Part shown: one piece after another, positions 33,430 to 44,099 of the stretch | Layout: each line of letters starts with the position of its first letter | Numbering within the stretch: position 1 is the stretch's first letter | From: Orientallactaga sibirica | Lineage: Eukaryota > Chordata > Mammalia > Rodentia > Dipodidae | Assembly (NCBI GenBank): GCA_036365145.1 | Contig: JAEOAD010000015.1 | Location: 9,541,501-9,605,500, forward strand | Direction of reading: 5' to 3' | Length of the DNA: 64,000 nt | The notes under the pieces: model-generated | Told to the model about the DNA's origin: nothing | Seen by the model: only the letters and a program-made list of their open reading frames with translations | Database searches by the model: none | Program-made: the position numbers and the translations under genes

Positions 33430-33860
33430 TGCCTTAAATCAGGGTGGAAAGTAGAATAATGCCTTCCTCAAAGAAGTCCACTTGTGGCTACATTCCCTTA
33501 CATGGTAAGAGATTTTACAGATAATAATAAGTTATGGATCTGGAGAGGGAGAGTATGTTGGCATAAACTACTGTAATACAATTCAGGTCCAGCATAACAA
33601 ACCAGAGCTAGTGCATACAACATCATTTAAATGACTCAGCCACAGCATAGTGCCCTTCCACCAGGTGACTAGCTTTCATGCTGCCCCTCAGATTTCACAA
33701 TTTGTTAGGATGACTCACAAGGCTGAGGAAAACCCTTTGATTACAATTACAGCTTAATTATTAAACTCATTTCAGAATTTTGACCTCCAGAACTATAGCA
33801 TAATAAATTTATGACCTTTTAGGACATTAATGTGTCATGATTTGCTATGCTACTAAGTTT
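33430..33860 (+). mobile_element. MLT1-class MaLR LTR
   Basis: 'ggaaagtagaataatgcctt', 'tacattcccttacatggtaa', 'gatctggagagggagagtat', then 'gacctccagaactatagcat', 'aataaatttatgacc' and 'gatttgctatgctac' give start, middle and end of an MLT1-type LTR in order. A second copy of the 5' half lies at 56005. Confidence 0.7.
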
Positions 33861-33869
33861 TATTTGGTG

Positions 33870-34808
33870 CACAATGTTTGTAATATATGAAATTACTAAA
33901 GCAAATTCACTTGTTAAATTCCATCAACACACCTGGGAAATTCTGGTCTTGCCTAATATCCTTGTCCTTTGGCAGCCTAAACATCCAATCTCATGCTCTA
34001 TTCCTTGATATGTCTCTTCTACCCATCGCTTCTTTTTTCTCTCTTCCTTCCCTTCCTCCCTCCCTGTTTCCTTTCCTTTTTCTTATGAACTGAATTATTG
34101 AATGAAAAAAAAATCTGCTCTTGATGATTTATATACTTACTGGCTTCATTTCTCAAGCGACAAGTAATTTTCCTGCCCTCACAGTTCACGCAGTTTCTCT
34201 GTGCTGCATTGACCAAGGTTGATCAGTTGGATGCATAGCAGAAGGTTCAGGAATCATATTCTTCTGGCTTTGGCCACTTCTTACCTTTGCATAAAATCAA
34301 GAGCATGGGCTGTCTACTTTAATAGCCTCAAATAAAACAGCTAGACTTACCTTACATTCTGGGGAAAAAGCTCTTTGCCAGCCACCTTGTACAGGCATCT
34401 AATTTGACAGACCGAGAGTATAAAAACTCCAAAACAAATAGACAGTTTTTAGTCATAAAAAACCCTTTGATCTAATCCAAACATAGACATTGATTTAATC
34501 TTCATTTTATCACTTGCCTCTGGTTTGAACTTGGCAAGAAAGCATATCTTAGCCTCCTGAAAGATTGTTCTAATGAATAATCTTTAGACTCCTGCTCTCA
34601 CTCTGTTGGCCTGTGGAGGCAGCAGTGTAGGGACTGAGTCTTGACAGCCAAGCTTAATATGTCATTCAGGTGCTCAAGCCATGAATGATGCCAAATGACA
34701 GGCAGTAGCTTGATCAAGGGCCAAGTTAGGACCATAGTGAGGATTGCAGTGATTGAAAGATTTTTTTTTTAACTAGAAAAGAATGAATTTTAACCTAAAA
34801 AAAAAAGT
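33870..34808. other. Unassigned stretch
   Basis: No gene supported. Pyrimidine-rich TTCC/CCTT-type DNA lies at 34030-34085. Confidence 0.4.
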
Positions 34809-34811
34809 CCT

Positions 34812-35100
34812 TAGGCTGGAGAGATGGCTCTTGCTACAAAAGCATGAAAGCCTCAGTTCAGATATCACAAGCTCATATAAATGTTGGGTGTTGTGGTATG
34901 TGCCTGGAACCCCAGAAGTGGGGAGGTGGAGACAGAGAATTCCTGGCGTTCTCCAACAAGCTAGTCTAGCCCAATCAGTGAGCTCTGGGTTTAGTGCTAC
35001 ATCCTGTGTCACAGAATAAGGTGGAGAGTGATCTCTGGCCTCCACATGTATGTGGCTGCACATCTGCAGCTCATGTGCACAAATACACATAAAACACACA
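34812..35100 (+). mobile_element. Long chimeric tRNA/B1-like SINE
   Basis: Head 'taggctggagagatggctct', middle 'gggtgttgtggtatgtgcct', then 'caagctagtctagcccaatc', 'gtgatctctggcctccacat' and a CA-rich end. The middle parallels B1 ('gtggtggcacatgcct') although the head is tRNA-like. Confidence 0.8.
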
Positions 35101-35109
35101 AAAATATGT

Positions 35110-35455
35110 TCTTAAATTTGGATTTGATTATGGAATTGATTTCAGAGTCAGCTGCTACGTGAGCTGCTGGATATGGTTTACTGCTCTGAAATGATGAAGC
35201 AACACCGTGCTCTCAGCATGGGGCCTGAGGATGAGCCATCCTGGAGCTCTTCAGAAATCTTGGGAAGAGCTGTGTTCCATGGGAACGATCTACTGGGACT
35301 GCAGAAAGGACGGCCATGCAACTGCAGATCATCACTGGCAGTCACAGTGGTGGAAAAGCAGAGGCACGGGTCAGCTCTGTGGCATTCTCCTGCCAAACCC
35401 CACTGGCTTCCTGTGGCTGCAGAGTAACGTAAAAACATTTTGTTAGTGACACAAG
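35110..35455. other. Unassigned GC-richer stretch with overlapping open frames
   Basis: Three open frames of 79-86 codons (two plus, one minus) overlap at 35173-35446. Open frames on both strands point to low stop density from base composition, not to a gene. I recognise no protein family. Confidence 0.4.
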
Positions 35456-35459
35456 TTTC

Positions 35460-35905
35460 TTTTAAATTGGCTTTGTGACCTTATCTCCCAGCATTATCTT
35501 TGTGCATCTTCTCAACATTCCCAAATGCCTGACCATTCCAGAAAGTCTACAAAACTTCCAACTTCCCAGGGCACTTGTCTATGCTGGCATATACTCCTAA
35601 AATGTCCTCCAAAGACAGATTTCCCTTTTCCTCACCCACTTCACATAGTCCAATTTATCAAACTTCATGAAGCAACTCAAATGTTACCTCCTGGGTAAAG
35701 TCCCTCTCCCCTGATCCCATGAGGGAATCAGTGTCCCCTCTGCTTCCTCAGCTCTTTGTACATTTCTCTCAATGCACTGGAATATTTTTAACATACTTTT
35801 TTGAGGTTTCAAAAAGAGAGTAATACACTTGGTTTATTCCTTTGCAGTTCTGAACACAAGGTTCTCATTCGTGTTTACCAAATGGATAAATGATCAGTAA
35901 AAACT
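35460..35905 (+). mobile_element. L2 LINE 3' end
   Basis: 'cttcatgaagcaactcaaat' then 'gttacctcctgggtaaagtc', 'cctgatcccatgagggaatc', 'ctttgtacatttctctcaat' and the final 'aatggataaatgatcag' follow the L2 3' pattern ('ctcaaatgtcacctcctcag', 'ttccctgatc'). Confidence 0.75.
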
Positions 35906-36080
35906 AATGTTTGTTGAGCATCGACCACAGGTCACATGTTGTGCTAGGTGCAGTATGCATACTAACTCTATTACTGTGGGGACACTGTGTCTGCTGTTCT
36001 GTGTACATGAGGCAATCTTGAAAGCAAAGGTCTGTTGCATTTTTCCCATTACCTTCTCTGGAGTACCAGTAATGAAGGAG
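35906..36080 (-). mobile_element. MIR or L2 terminal remnant
   Basis: 'atgtttgttgagcatcgacc' and 'tgttgtgctaggtgcagtat' resemble the shared reversed terminus of MIR/L2. Confidence 0.45.
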
Positions 36081-36167
36081 ATAGTACATTAGTGTTCAAT
36101 TCTGAGAATCTGTGGAATCTTACTGTGGATATAAGCATGTGTTTTAAGATGTTACAAAATATCATAA

Positions 36168-36325
36168 ATAGCCAGGGGTGGTGGCACATGCCTTTAATCC
36201 CAACACTTGGGAGGCTGAGGTAGAAGGATCACTGTGAGTTTGAGGCCAGTCTGAGACTACATAGCAAATTCCAAGTCCGCCTGGACTAGAGCACTACCCT
36301 ACTTCAAAAAACAAAAGGGAAAAAA
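36168..36325 (+). mobile_element. B1 SINE
   Basis: 'tagccaggggtggtggcaca', 'tttaatcccaacacttggga', 'ggatcactgtgagtttgagg' and 'ctagagcactaccctacttc' identify it. The A-rich tail has grown into (CAAA)n. Confidence 0.95.
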
Positions 36326-36361
36326 ACAAAACAAAACAAACAAACAAACAAACAAACAAAA
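36326..36361. repeat. (CAAA)n tail microsatellite of B1
   Basis: Tandem CAAA units directly after the B1, then a possible short target duplication ('atcataaa' before the B1, 'ctcataaa' after it). Confidence 0.9.
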
Positions 36362-36547
36362 ACTCATAAACTAGGTAACAAAGAAAACAAAGGACATAAA
36401 AAAAGTTACAGTCCTGAAAGCTGAGAATTTCAACATGAAGTTACTACTAGATTCAATACCTGGTGAGCATCCACTGTCTACTTCTCACAGAGAAACTTAT
36501 CACCTTATCCTAATACAGTAGAAGTGGCAAAGCATTTCTCAAGAGTC

Positions 36548-36666
36548 TTTATTTTTTTTTAATTGATTAATTTGCATCTGGCTTTCCATGAAAAGTTGGG
36601 ATTTGAACCCAGGTCGTCAGACGTTGCAAGCAAGCACCTTTAATACTGAGCCACCTCCTCAGCCCC
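36548..36666 (-). mobile_element. B2-superfamily SINE, 5' part
   Basis: 'ttgcatctggctttccatga', 'ggatttgaacccaggtcgtc' and the reversed head 'ttaatactgagccacctcct' identify it. The body is truncated. Confidence 0.8.
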
Positions 36667-36774
36667 AGGAGTCTTTAATAAGTCTTAAGCTTCCTTATAT
36701 TTTCAACCTCTAAAGACTTCACCCCCTAACACTTTGGGAGTTTAAGATTATGCCTAGGATATTTGTTATAGAAA

Positions 36775-37125
36775 ACAGGCTTTTGTTTTGTTGGAAGTCA
36801 TGGTGTTAATATAAGTAAAAATGTAAGTCAATGATCATTGACCCCATTGCTTTGGTGGACGCACATCACAGAGCAACACTGCTCACCTCATGGCCAGGAA
36901 AAGGAAGAAAGAGAAAGAGGGCAGAGTCCCACAATCTCCTGAGAGCCTCTCCAATGACACCCCACTGACTCTGCCTATTAGTAGTTCAACCGCCTCTTAA
37001 TAACAGCATGCTGGGGCCCAAGTGTCTAAACCATGAGCCTTTGAGGGACACTAAAGGCCCAAACCATAGTAAGATCAACATATGAATTTGGGGGAGGAAG
37101 TACCCATATGCAGACCACAACAATG
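36775..37125 (-). mobile_element. MaLR LTR fragment
   Basis: 'ccaatgacaccccactgact', 'gtagttcaaccgcctcttaa', 'aaaccatgagcctttgaggg' and 'aacatatgaatttgggggag' follow the reversed 5' half of MST/MLT/ORR1-like LTRs. Confidence 0.6.
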
Positions 37126-37129
37126 TATG

Positions 37130-39265
37130 CTGTCTAGATAGCTCTGACCTCCTCCAGACCCCGTATTTTCCTGAGACATGTCTTTATTAGTCACAGTCTG
37201 CTCTTAAGTCATCACATCAGGTTATTGGCAGCTGGTATCTTTCTGTCTCCCTCAATAGACACAACTGTTTCCAGGCCAGGCGCCCCCTCCTGGCTATAGT
37301 TTTTTGCAATAGCACTTCTTTTCCCTGAATTCTCCATTTCATCTCCCGTTGCCTTGCTTTTTGTTGTTGTTGTTGTTGCTGTTTTGTTTTTTTCTGTCTT
37401 AAGATTCTCCATTCTTTTTCTTTTCAAATTTGTCTTCAATTTCACTAAAGTACCAAAAAATCAGAAGCTCACAAATCTATTCATCATTAGCATAAATAAC
37501 CCAAACCAAATCATGTATAAACATTATAAATGATGCAGGTAAGATGTTCAGCAGACACACTATATGAAGGATATTTCTGGATATTTCCATCCTTCCAAAG
37601 GCTGAAATAAAAGCTGAGCCTACACAGGGGCTAGACTCGGAAAGGAAAACTACAATCTAACCAACTGATGGTTCTACATCCCTGGCAGCTCCCCAGATAC
37701 ACCATGCTCTTATGGGCACTTGGGAAATTCAGCAGACCTCACACTGCTGCTCTGAAATCTCCATCATCATTTTAAGCAGGAGATTAAGAGATTTCATGTT
37801 GTTAAAACACTTTTATGGTCGGGATCTTGAATGACACAATTTAAATCAGCAGAAAACTGCTTTGATTTCCATTCCCATAGGTACAGGCTTGGGGAAGGAT
37901 GAAGAGAAAGGCAGCTAAGGTCTTCTCAGAGCTGATTGACAACTGTGGCTGTATCTAAGGACAGCCAGGCAGTGCAGGCAGACAGCAGGGTGCCCGGCTG
38001 CATTGATTTTTCTAATAGGTCACTCCCATCTGAGTTCATTGTTCTTCCTCCTATGAACATATAGGCCCAGGGCAAAAGGGAGGACTGCATCATGTTTCAG
38101 TAAGCGCTACCTGAATCCATATAAGCATATGATTCTGTCTAAAACTCAATAATTCACTGAACTGTCATCTTTTCAGCATCTCCGCAGTCAATGCCTCTCA
38201 AAGAACAGTGCTGCAACTGAACTAGAAAATTAGAGCTTTTAGCTGGACTCCCCGGAGCTGCATATGTAAAACAGAATAATAAATGATTGTCATTTCAGTC
38301 CAGAGCATAGAATTAATCATGGCCAAAGAGGGAGTCCTGAGTCCTGCAGGAAGGGCCATCAAGGGTCACTGGTCACCGCTGCTTGCCAGAAATGAAAATC
38401 CACATCTCCTTAGTGATCTGGAGTGTCTGTGTGTCGTGTCTGCTGTTTCACAGAGCCTGTATAGAACCCACTGACAGGAAGACTATTTCCCAGTGCTGTT
38501 TCTTTCCTTTCTGTTGAAAAATTCAAAAGCTCAGCCTCAGGCAGTGGAAACACAATCCAGCCAGAAGCATGATGAACATATGTGTCACTCTTTCCAGGCA
38601 GGAGGAGGGCATGAGAGGAGTCCCCTAGCCCTGGGGAGGCATAGTGGACCAGGCAAAGGCTGAGAGACTTTCCTGGAAGTCTTTCTTTACCAGAACAATG
38701 AGATCACTAAGAGACCATCTGTCTAGACTCTTCAAGCAAAAGAATTCTCCTAGCCACCAGCCACATGAATAGGAATACACTTTGAGAGCTGGTTGGAATG
38801 TGTGTCTATGAGCAGGTCAGCCATGGACTTGGGACCTTCAGTTCAAAAGCACCTGATGCCTCAGTAGTCATGAGGTTTAACTAGGACCACAGGTATTGGT
38901 GACAGCTAGACAAAATGTAGGACTTGATTTAAAGCTGAATCAGACCTTAAACAAGATCCTTGGGGCATTTCCTGTTTACAATGTACTGTGGTCATTTGGC
39001 CAGGTTTAGAGCACTATATCTTGCTCATTAAAAGACATACTACAGCTCCCTGATATTTACCTAAATGATTCCTTATCAAGATAGCTTTTGTTTATCCTTC
39101 AATTAATGTGTTAGCATTGCAAAGACAAGTTGCTGTTTCCACAAGCTTTCTGTTCAACATAATAATCTGAACACAGGATCTATATGCACAGATGAGTGTC
39201 ATCTACAAGTCAGTGTCACACAGATAAGGTGACTACTGCTCCTTAGTCTTTCTAGAATTTCTTCA
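37130..39265. other. Repeat-poor block, no gene; possible conserved non-coding DNA
   Basis: About 2.1 kb in which I recognise no interspersed repeat except a short (TTG)n at 37360-37378. The part 37730-38330 has a balanced composition and AT-rich homeobox-like words ('gaattaatcatgg' at 38310, 'caatttaaat' at 37838). This is only suggestive. Open frames at 37212-37445 (minus) and 38283-38474 (plus) are not supported as genes. Confidence 0.35.
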
Positions 39266-39267
39266 AA

Positions 39268-39600
39268 AGCACTGAGGGAAATGGCTCTATGGGTAAAGTG
39301 TTTGCTATGCAATCATGAGGATCTGAGTTAAATCCCCAACACCAACATAAAAATGCTAGTCATGGCAATACACAGCTGTAATCCCAGCTCTGGGAAGGCT
39401 GAGATAGGAGAATCCCCAGAGCTTGCTGACTAGCTTAGTCTAACTAATTCAGTGAACTCTAGGTTTAATGCAAGAACCTGTCTCAAAAAAATATACATAT
39501 ATGTGGAAAGTGACTGAGTGACATTAACCTCTGATCCCCCCACATACATGTGCACACATGATGCATACACATATGTATACTCTCACACTTACACACATGC
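39268..39600 (+). mobile_element. Long chimeric tRNA/B1-like SINE
   Basis: Head 'actgagggaaatggctctat', middle 'cacagctgtaatcccagctc', 'gcttgctgactagcttagtc', 'caagaacctgtctcaaaaaa' and a CA-rich 3' end. Confidence 0.8.
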
Positions 39601-39617
39601 ATACACACAAGTATTCA

Positions 39618-39642
39618 ACACACACACACACACACACACACA
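39618..39642. repeat. (AC)n microsatellite
   Basis: Tandem AC units following the SINE's CA-rich 3' end. Confidence 0.9.
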
Positions 39643-39827
39643 AACATATCAGCATCCAAAAGGAGGGAATTGAGACTTGATTTGCCCTTGCTTGTGAGAG
39701 AAGGGAGCAGGTAGAAAGCAGACCATAGAAGGAAGGCCCATAATGGGGAATTTTAAAGTGAGCTTGGAGAAGGAAACTGTGTTTGCAGGGAGATGGATGC
39801 TATGGATAGTAGGCAACAGTCCTGCAC

Positions 39828-39954
39828 AATGCATGACCCACATTCCCCATTGATGAGGGTCCTTTTGCAAGAGGGAGGACAGGGAGGAGGAAAAGGGAGA
39901 CAACACTATGAATGTAAAATCAGAATAATAAATAAATAAATTATGGATAAAAAG
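39828..39954 (+). mobile_element. Very short L1 3' insertion with 10-bp target duplication
   Basis: 'aatgcatgacccacattccc' and 'agggaggacagggaggagg' match the last ~130 bp of the large L1 (49180-49270: 'caatgcatgacccacattca', 'ggaggacagggacgagg'). It ends in an AATA-rich tail. 'agtcctgcac' flanks it at 39818-39827 and 39955-39964. Confidence 0.9.
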
Positions 39955-39964
39955 AGTCCTGCAC

Positions 39965-40498
39965 TGGCTCTTTGGGAAAAAGAGGAGATACATAGCTCTC
40001 ACCTTGGGCCTCTGCATTTTCTTTTCTCTAAGATCTTTGATTTGCCACTGCTACAGGTCATCCCATCATTTCAGGATCTGACCTGACCCATATCAGGCCA
40101 CACCCTGTACTCCATGCCTTTCTCCTGACCCAGGCTCTTCCCCAGCCTCCCAGGTCCCATCCTTCACACATAGTCCCATATCATCTGCCTCCTATCCTTC
40201 CAAGGCTCTAAACTCCCTGTGCCTCGAAAATCCCATTAGAGCCTCATCCCCTTTCCTGAGAGCCAGAATCTTGAGGTGTGGAGAAATGTTTGGAGGGCCT
40301 GCTTAAAGGGAAAGAAGGTCTCCCAAGGGCTTCCTGAATCTTCTACTCCAGTCCTTCCTTAATGTTTCTCCATAAGCTTATATACACTCCCAAAGTTTTC
40401 TGAAAGAAAAACCAGTATATCCAAGAAGGCAGAAGAACCCAAGTTGACTCTTCCTGACCAAACATGTTGCAAAAAGAGTTCCTAAGAAAAAGAGGGGG
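39965..40498. other. Unassigned stretch, possible L2
   Basis: The pyrimidine-rich part 40040-40290 could be old L2, but I cannot align it with confidence. No gene is seen. Confidence 0.35.
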
Positions 40499-40499
40499 G

Positions 40500-40985
40500 A
40501 TTGTATGGGCTGTTCTTCACTATTAATTTGATGGGATTTAGAATCCACCAGAGAAGCATGCCTCAGGGCATGCTTGTGGAGGCCTTTCCATTTAACTGAG
40601 AGGTAAATACCCATCCTCAAAGTGGGTACCTCCTTCCAACAGGCCCAAATAGAAAAGAGGTCATTGCAAAAAGTAGTCCACACCAACCTTTACTTCTTTC
40701 TGAGTGTGTCAGTTCTTGCTGCTACTATTTTCCACTGACATTAGACTCCAGTTTCTTCAGCCTTCCAATGTCCACTAAGTACAATGACTACAGGTGTCTC
40801 TCAGGTCTCCAGTACTGTACTGGGACTGCTGAGACATCCAAATTCATGGGCAACTACAGGGATCTTTGTCTCTCCAAATATGCATGCAAACATCATTGGA
40901 CTAGCCAGCCCCCAGCATATAAGCCAATCTAATAAATATCCTTCTATACCACACATGCACCCTATTACTTATGTGCCTTTGAGAA
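40500..40985 (+). mobile_element. ERVL-type LTR, family not assigned
   Basis: 'ttcactattaatttgatggg', 'atttagaatccaccagagaa', 'catgcctcagggcatgcttg', 'gactgctgagacatccaaat' and 'agccaatctaataaatatcc' occur in the order of a common rodent LTR that begins with 'tgtcaacttgacaggattta'-like text and ends near 'aataaa'. I do not recall its formal name. Confidence 0.55.
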
Positions 40986-40999
40986 ACCATGTCAAATAG

Positions 41000-43035
41000 T
41001 GATCCTACCCAGGCTCTGATTATAAGTCCTTGCTATGAAGTATATTTGTTGTGTGATGCAAATACATTTGAGATGCAAACATATGTTTCACTTAATCCTA
41101 AATGTAATAAAACAGAATCTACTTGTTCATACCACCCACTCTTAAAACTTATAGAATAAAAAAAAAAAACTTACAGAATCTTTCAGACTTGGATCATGGT
41201 CAGTTCACAGGCTAAAATAATTACAAGTAAGTGCATGTTTTGTAATAAATGATTATCTAAAAATCAACCATTGTATTTTCACATTCACAAAATAAATAAA
41301 ATATGGCTGCCCTAAGTATATTTTTATAGATGTATCTACTGCAAAAACAGACCAAAGTTCAAACCTCATTCTTATTGAACTCAGTTCAATATTAAGAAAT
41401 GTCATGCCAGAGAATCTAAATTTGGAATGTTGCTACCTGAGGAAGAAACAGGGTCAGTGTGCAAAGATGCACAGGTGTGTTTTCTACTTTAGTGTTCATT
41501 GCTGCCAGTGTGACAGCAGCACATGGGGTTTAAAGAAGAGGAATATAGACAGAGAACATGCAAACAATTGTATCTAAGGGTTCCATCAAACTAGCATTAT
41601 GTCACCAGCAGCTCCTCTCTCCAGGGAAGAAAAGAGACAGACAGATGCTCCCACCCTGGGTATTGAAAGGGAAGCTAGAATGATGGAGCTGGCTGTTCTA
41701 AACCCTTGTATTCACATCTGCCTATCTCTAGAGGGCAAGTTTCTCTACGGGAGTGACCCCTTTTCTTGTAAATAAACTCCATGCTTTCTTCAGAAAAATC
41801 AACACTTTCCAAAGAGGCTCAGTTCTATAATGTGTGATGCCTCCGGCTGAAAAAATTCACTACTTCATGGGAGAAAAAAATATTGAACAGTACCTTTAGG
41901 AGACTTTTGGACAACCTATTTAGAATATGCCCATCACAAATATTCATTAAACCCCTAGTGTCTAAACCAGAGCTCTGAACTGTAGGGAGACAAAGAACCA
42001 GAGTACCCAGTGCCCACAGGGAACTCACAAACTAGTAGCTGATAGATGACTTCTCTTTAAAATTGTATGATCAAAGTGAATTTCTGCATACTTTGTCAAG
42101 GGCACTGAGTAATTGCATCTCTCCAAGTCCAATAGACCATTGTGTTAGCCACTTCTGCAAGGAAAAAAAAAAGAAAGAAATGCTAATAGTCACCATATAT
42201 TAAGAACCTGCCACCTTAGTTCCTTGAAGAGAGCATCCTGATACTATTTAATTTAAATTCTGATATTTATTCAGAGGTTTGTGGGTACTGAAGAAAAATG
42301 TATTTTGTAAGAAACTCTGAGAGAAGCTCCTTACCTCCTCTATGGATAAGGCAAGAAGTCCAAACTGGGTCTAAAGATGCTTCAGCCAGCCCAGAGTAAA
42401 GAAAAGCTATATCCTCAGATACTTCACCAAAAGGAGAGAGACATTGATACTGGGTCCATGTGTGTCCCATGCAAGATGTCCAGGTTTCTCACCATTCCAC
42501 CCAGTTCATGTAATTTTTGTTCAAACAACTACATCCCACCCACTATTGGACTGGAATGGCCTTCAAAGATTAGTGTAGGCAAGCATTCCTCCAGGGTGAG
42601 AGGACAGCTACTATAAATTGTTGTTATGCACAAGACTCTTAGCACCTCTGCTGCTAGGCCACTTTCATTCAACTCTGAGACTTGTGCTATCTTTGACTAA
42701 TAACCACTCCTTTCCCTTTACTTCTATTGTAAGTATATTGATTCCAGACAGTTCAGCATTCTGGGTTCTAAAAGAAAATTTCTGATATGCAACAAGAAAA
42801 CGCTGTATCCTGGGGGCCTTGCTGTGCTTCTAGGCTTTTGATCCAATGATCCAATGCTCCTTGCACTCTCAGAAACAACCCCTCCAAGGCAGCCTGGCTA
42901 TTACATTTTGTTTCTGAATTTAACTGCTCAAAATTATCTCTTGTATAATTTAGTAGACCTGCAATATATTTTAAATATTATAGTTTATTATACTTAGAAT
43001 GATTTGTATTTTAAATTTAAGTTGAAAAGGGACTT
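41000..43035. other. Unassigned stretch with a possible L2 remnant
   Basis: No gene supported. The part 41935-42060 ('caaatattcattaaacccct', 'tgcccacagggaactcacaa') resembles reversed L2 3' end. The rest shows no family that I recognise. Confidence 0.4.
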
Positions 43036-43052
43036 TAAAAATAACTAGTTTG

Positions 43053-43400
43053 GGGCTGGAGAGAAGGCTTAGCGGTTAAGGCGCCTGCCTCCTAAGCCTA
43101 AGAACGCTGGTTCCAATCTCCAGAGGTTCCAATCTCCAGGTCCCACGTTTAGCCAGATGCAAAGTGATGCAAGGGTGCAATGCCACACTTGACCACAAGG
43201 GGGCGCACACATCTGGATTTCGTTCACAGCAGCTGAGAGGTTGCTGGCATCAAGCCTAAAACCATCTTCCAGGTCCCAGTTCTGCTGTATAAAAGGCAAA
43301 GTATTATTAAAACAGACAGACTGGACCTAAAGGAACCTGAGTCTATGCTGGCATGCCCATCTCTATCTGTCTTCCTCTCCCTCTCTCTCTGTCTCTCTCC

Positions 43401-43440
<40 letters not shown>
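43053..43440 (+). mobile_element. DIP SINE with a nested 104-bp insert
   Basis: Young copy ('ggggctggagagaaggctta', 'ggcgcctgcctcctaagcct', 'ccagatgcaaagtgatgcaa', 'ggggcgcacacatctgg'). The target duplication 'ataactagtttggggct' occurs at 43041-43057 and again at 43441-43457, overlapping the shared 'ggggct' head. The tail contains (ATA)n. The body is interrupted at 43251-43354. Confidence 0.92.
43251..43354. other. 104-bp insertion inside DIP, flanked by 9-bp repeats
   Basis: The body reads normally to 'tgctggcat' (43242-43250) and resumes after a second 'tgctggcat' (43346-43354). Uninterrupted copies, for example at 56490, run straight from 'gctggca' to 'ctcccattctc'. The insert has no A-tail, shows no terminal inverted repeat by eye and contains 'tataaaaggc'. 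Confidence 0.8.

Positions 43441-43443
<3 letters not shown>
43401..43443. repeat. (ATA)n microsatellite in SINE tail
   Basis: About fourteen tandem AAT/ATA units at the 3' end of the DIP copy. Confidence 0.97.
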
Positions 43444-43445
<2 letters not shown>

Positions 43446-43447
43446 TA

Positions 43448-43740
43448 GTTTGGGGCTAGAGATATGATTCAGTATGTAAAGTGCTTGTCACGAAAGCAAG
43501 AGTACCTAAGTTCAGATACCTAGCACCCACATAAAAGCTGGATTTAGTGATGTATGCCAGTAATCTCAGTGCTGGGAAAGCAAAGACAGTGGGATCCCCA
43601 GAGCCTTAGGGCTAGCTAGTTAAGACAATTTGGTGAACTCTATGTTCAAGGTGGAGAGAAACTGAGTAAGATAGCTAATGTTTACCTTTGGCATCCACAC
43701 ATACACAAGCTCTCCCCACACACAAACACACATACACACA
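43448..43740 (+). mobile_element. Long chimeric tRNA/B1-like SINE
   Basis: 'tttggggctagagatatgat', 'atgtatgccagtaatctcag', 'gggctagctagttaagacaa' and a CA-rich end. It is older than the DIP, which landed exactly at its head. Confidence 0.8.
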
Positions 43741-44099
43741 TCTAGGCCAAAAACAATGACTAGTTCAACTCACTTTACTGCTGAGGAAGTGAGCTGCCAT
43801 GATAGGTTACCAAAACTTTAAGTCTTAATCTAGGACTATTTTCTATTTGGATACTAAGAAATCAAATGATATACCATGATTTGGCATAGGTAATTAGAAG
43901 AACAAGAGAAAAATGGTAGCTGCAAACTTCTGTTTCTAATATAAGAACAATAATTTGAGAATCAGAGACTTATAAAGACACCAAACAATGGCATCTTGTC
44001 TCTGTAGAACATTGGCCTCTCCTTCTCTCTTAAAGTGACTTATAAGTCCTCCTCCAAAACCACAAGGGGTAAGGGGAACAAGATTGTGACCTTGAGAGG

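Noticed and set aside
35173..35446. Three overlapping open frames as a possible exon
   Set aside because: Openness on both strands reflects composition; no recognisable protein or clear splice-site pair.
43346..43354. 9-bp repeat at 43242/43346 as the target duplication of the whole DIP copy
   Set aside because: The DIP has its own flanking duplication at 43041 and 43441; the 9-mer flanks only the inner insert.
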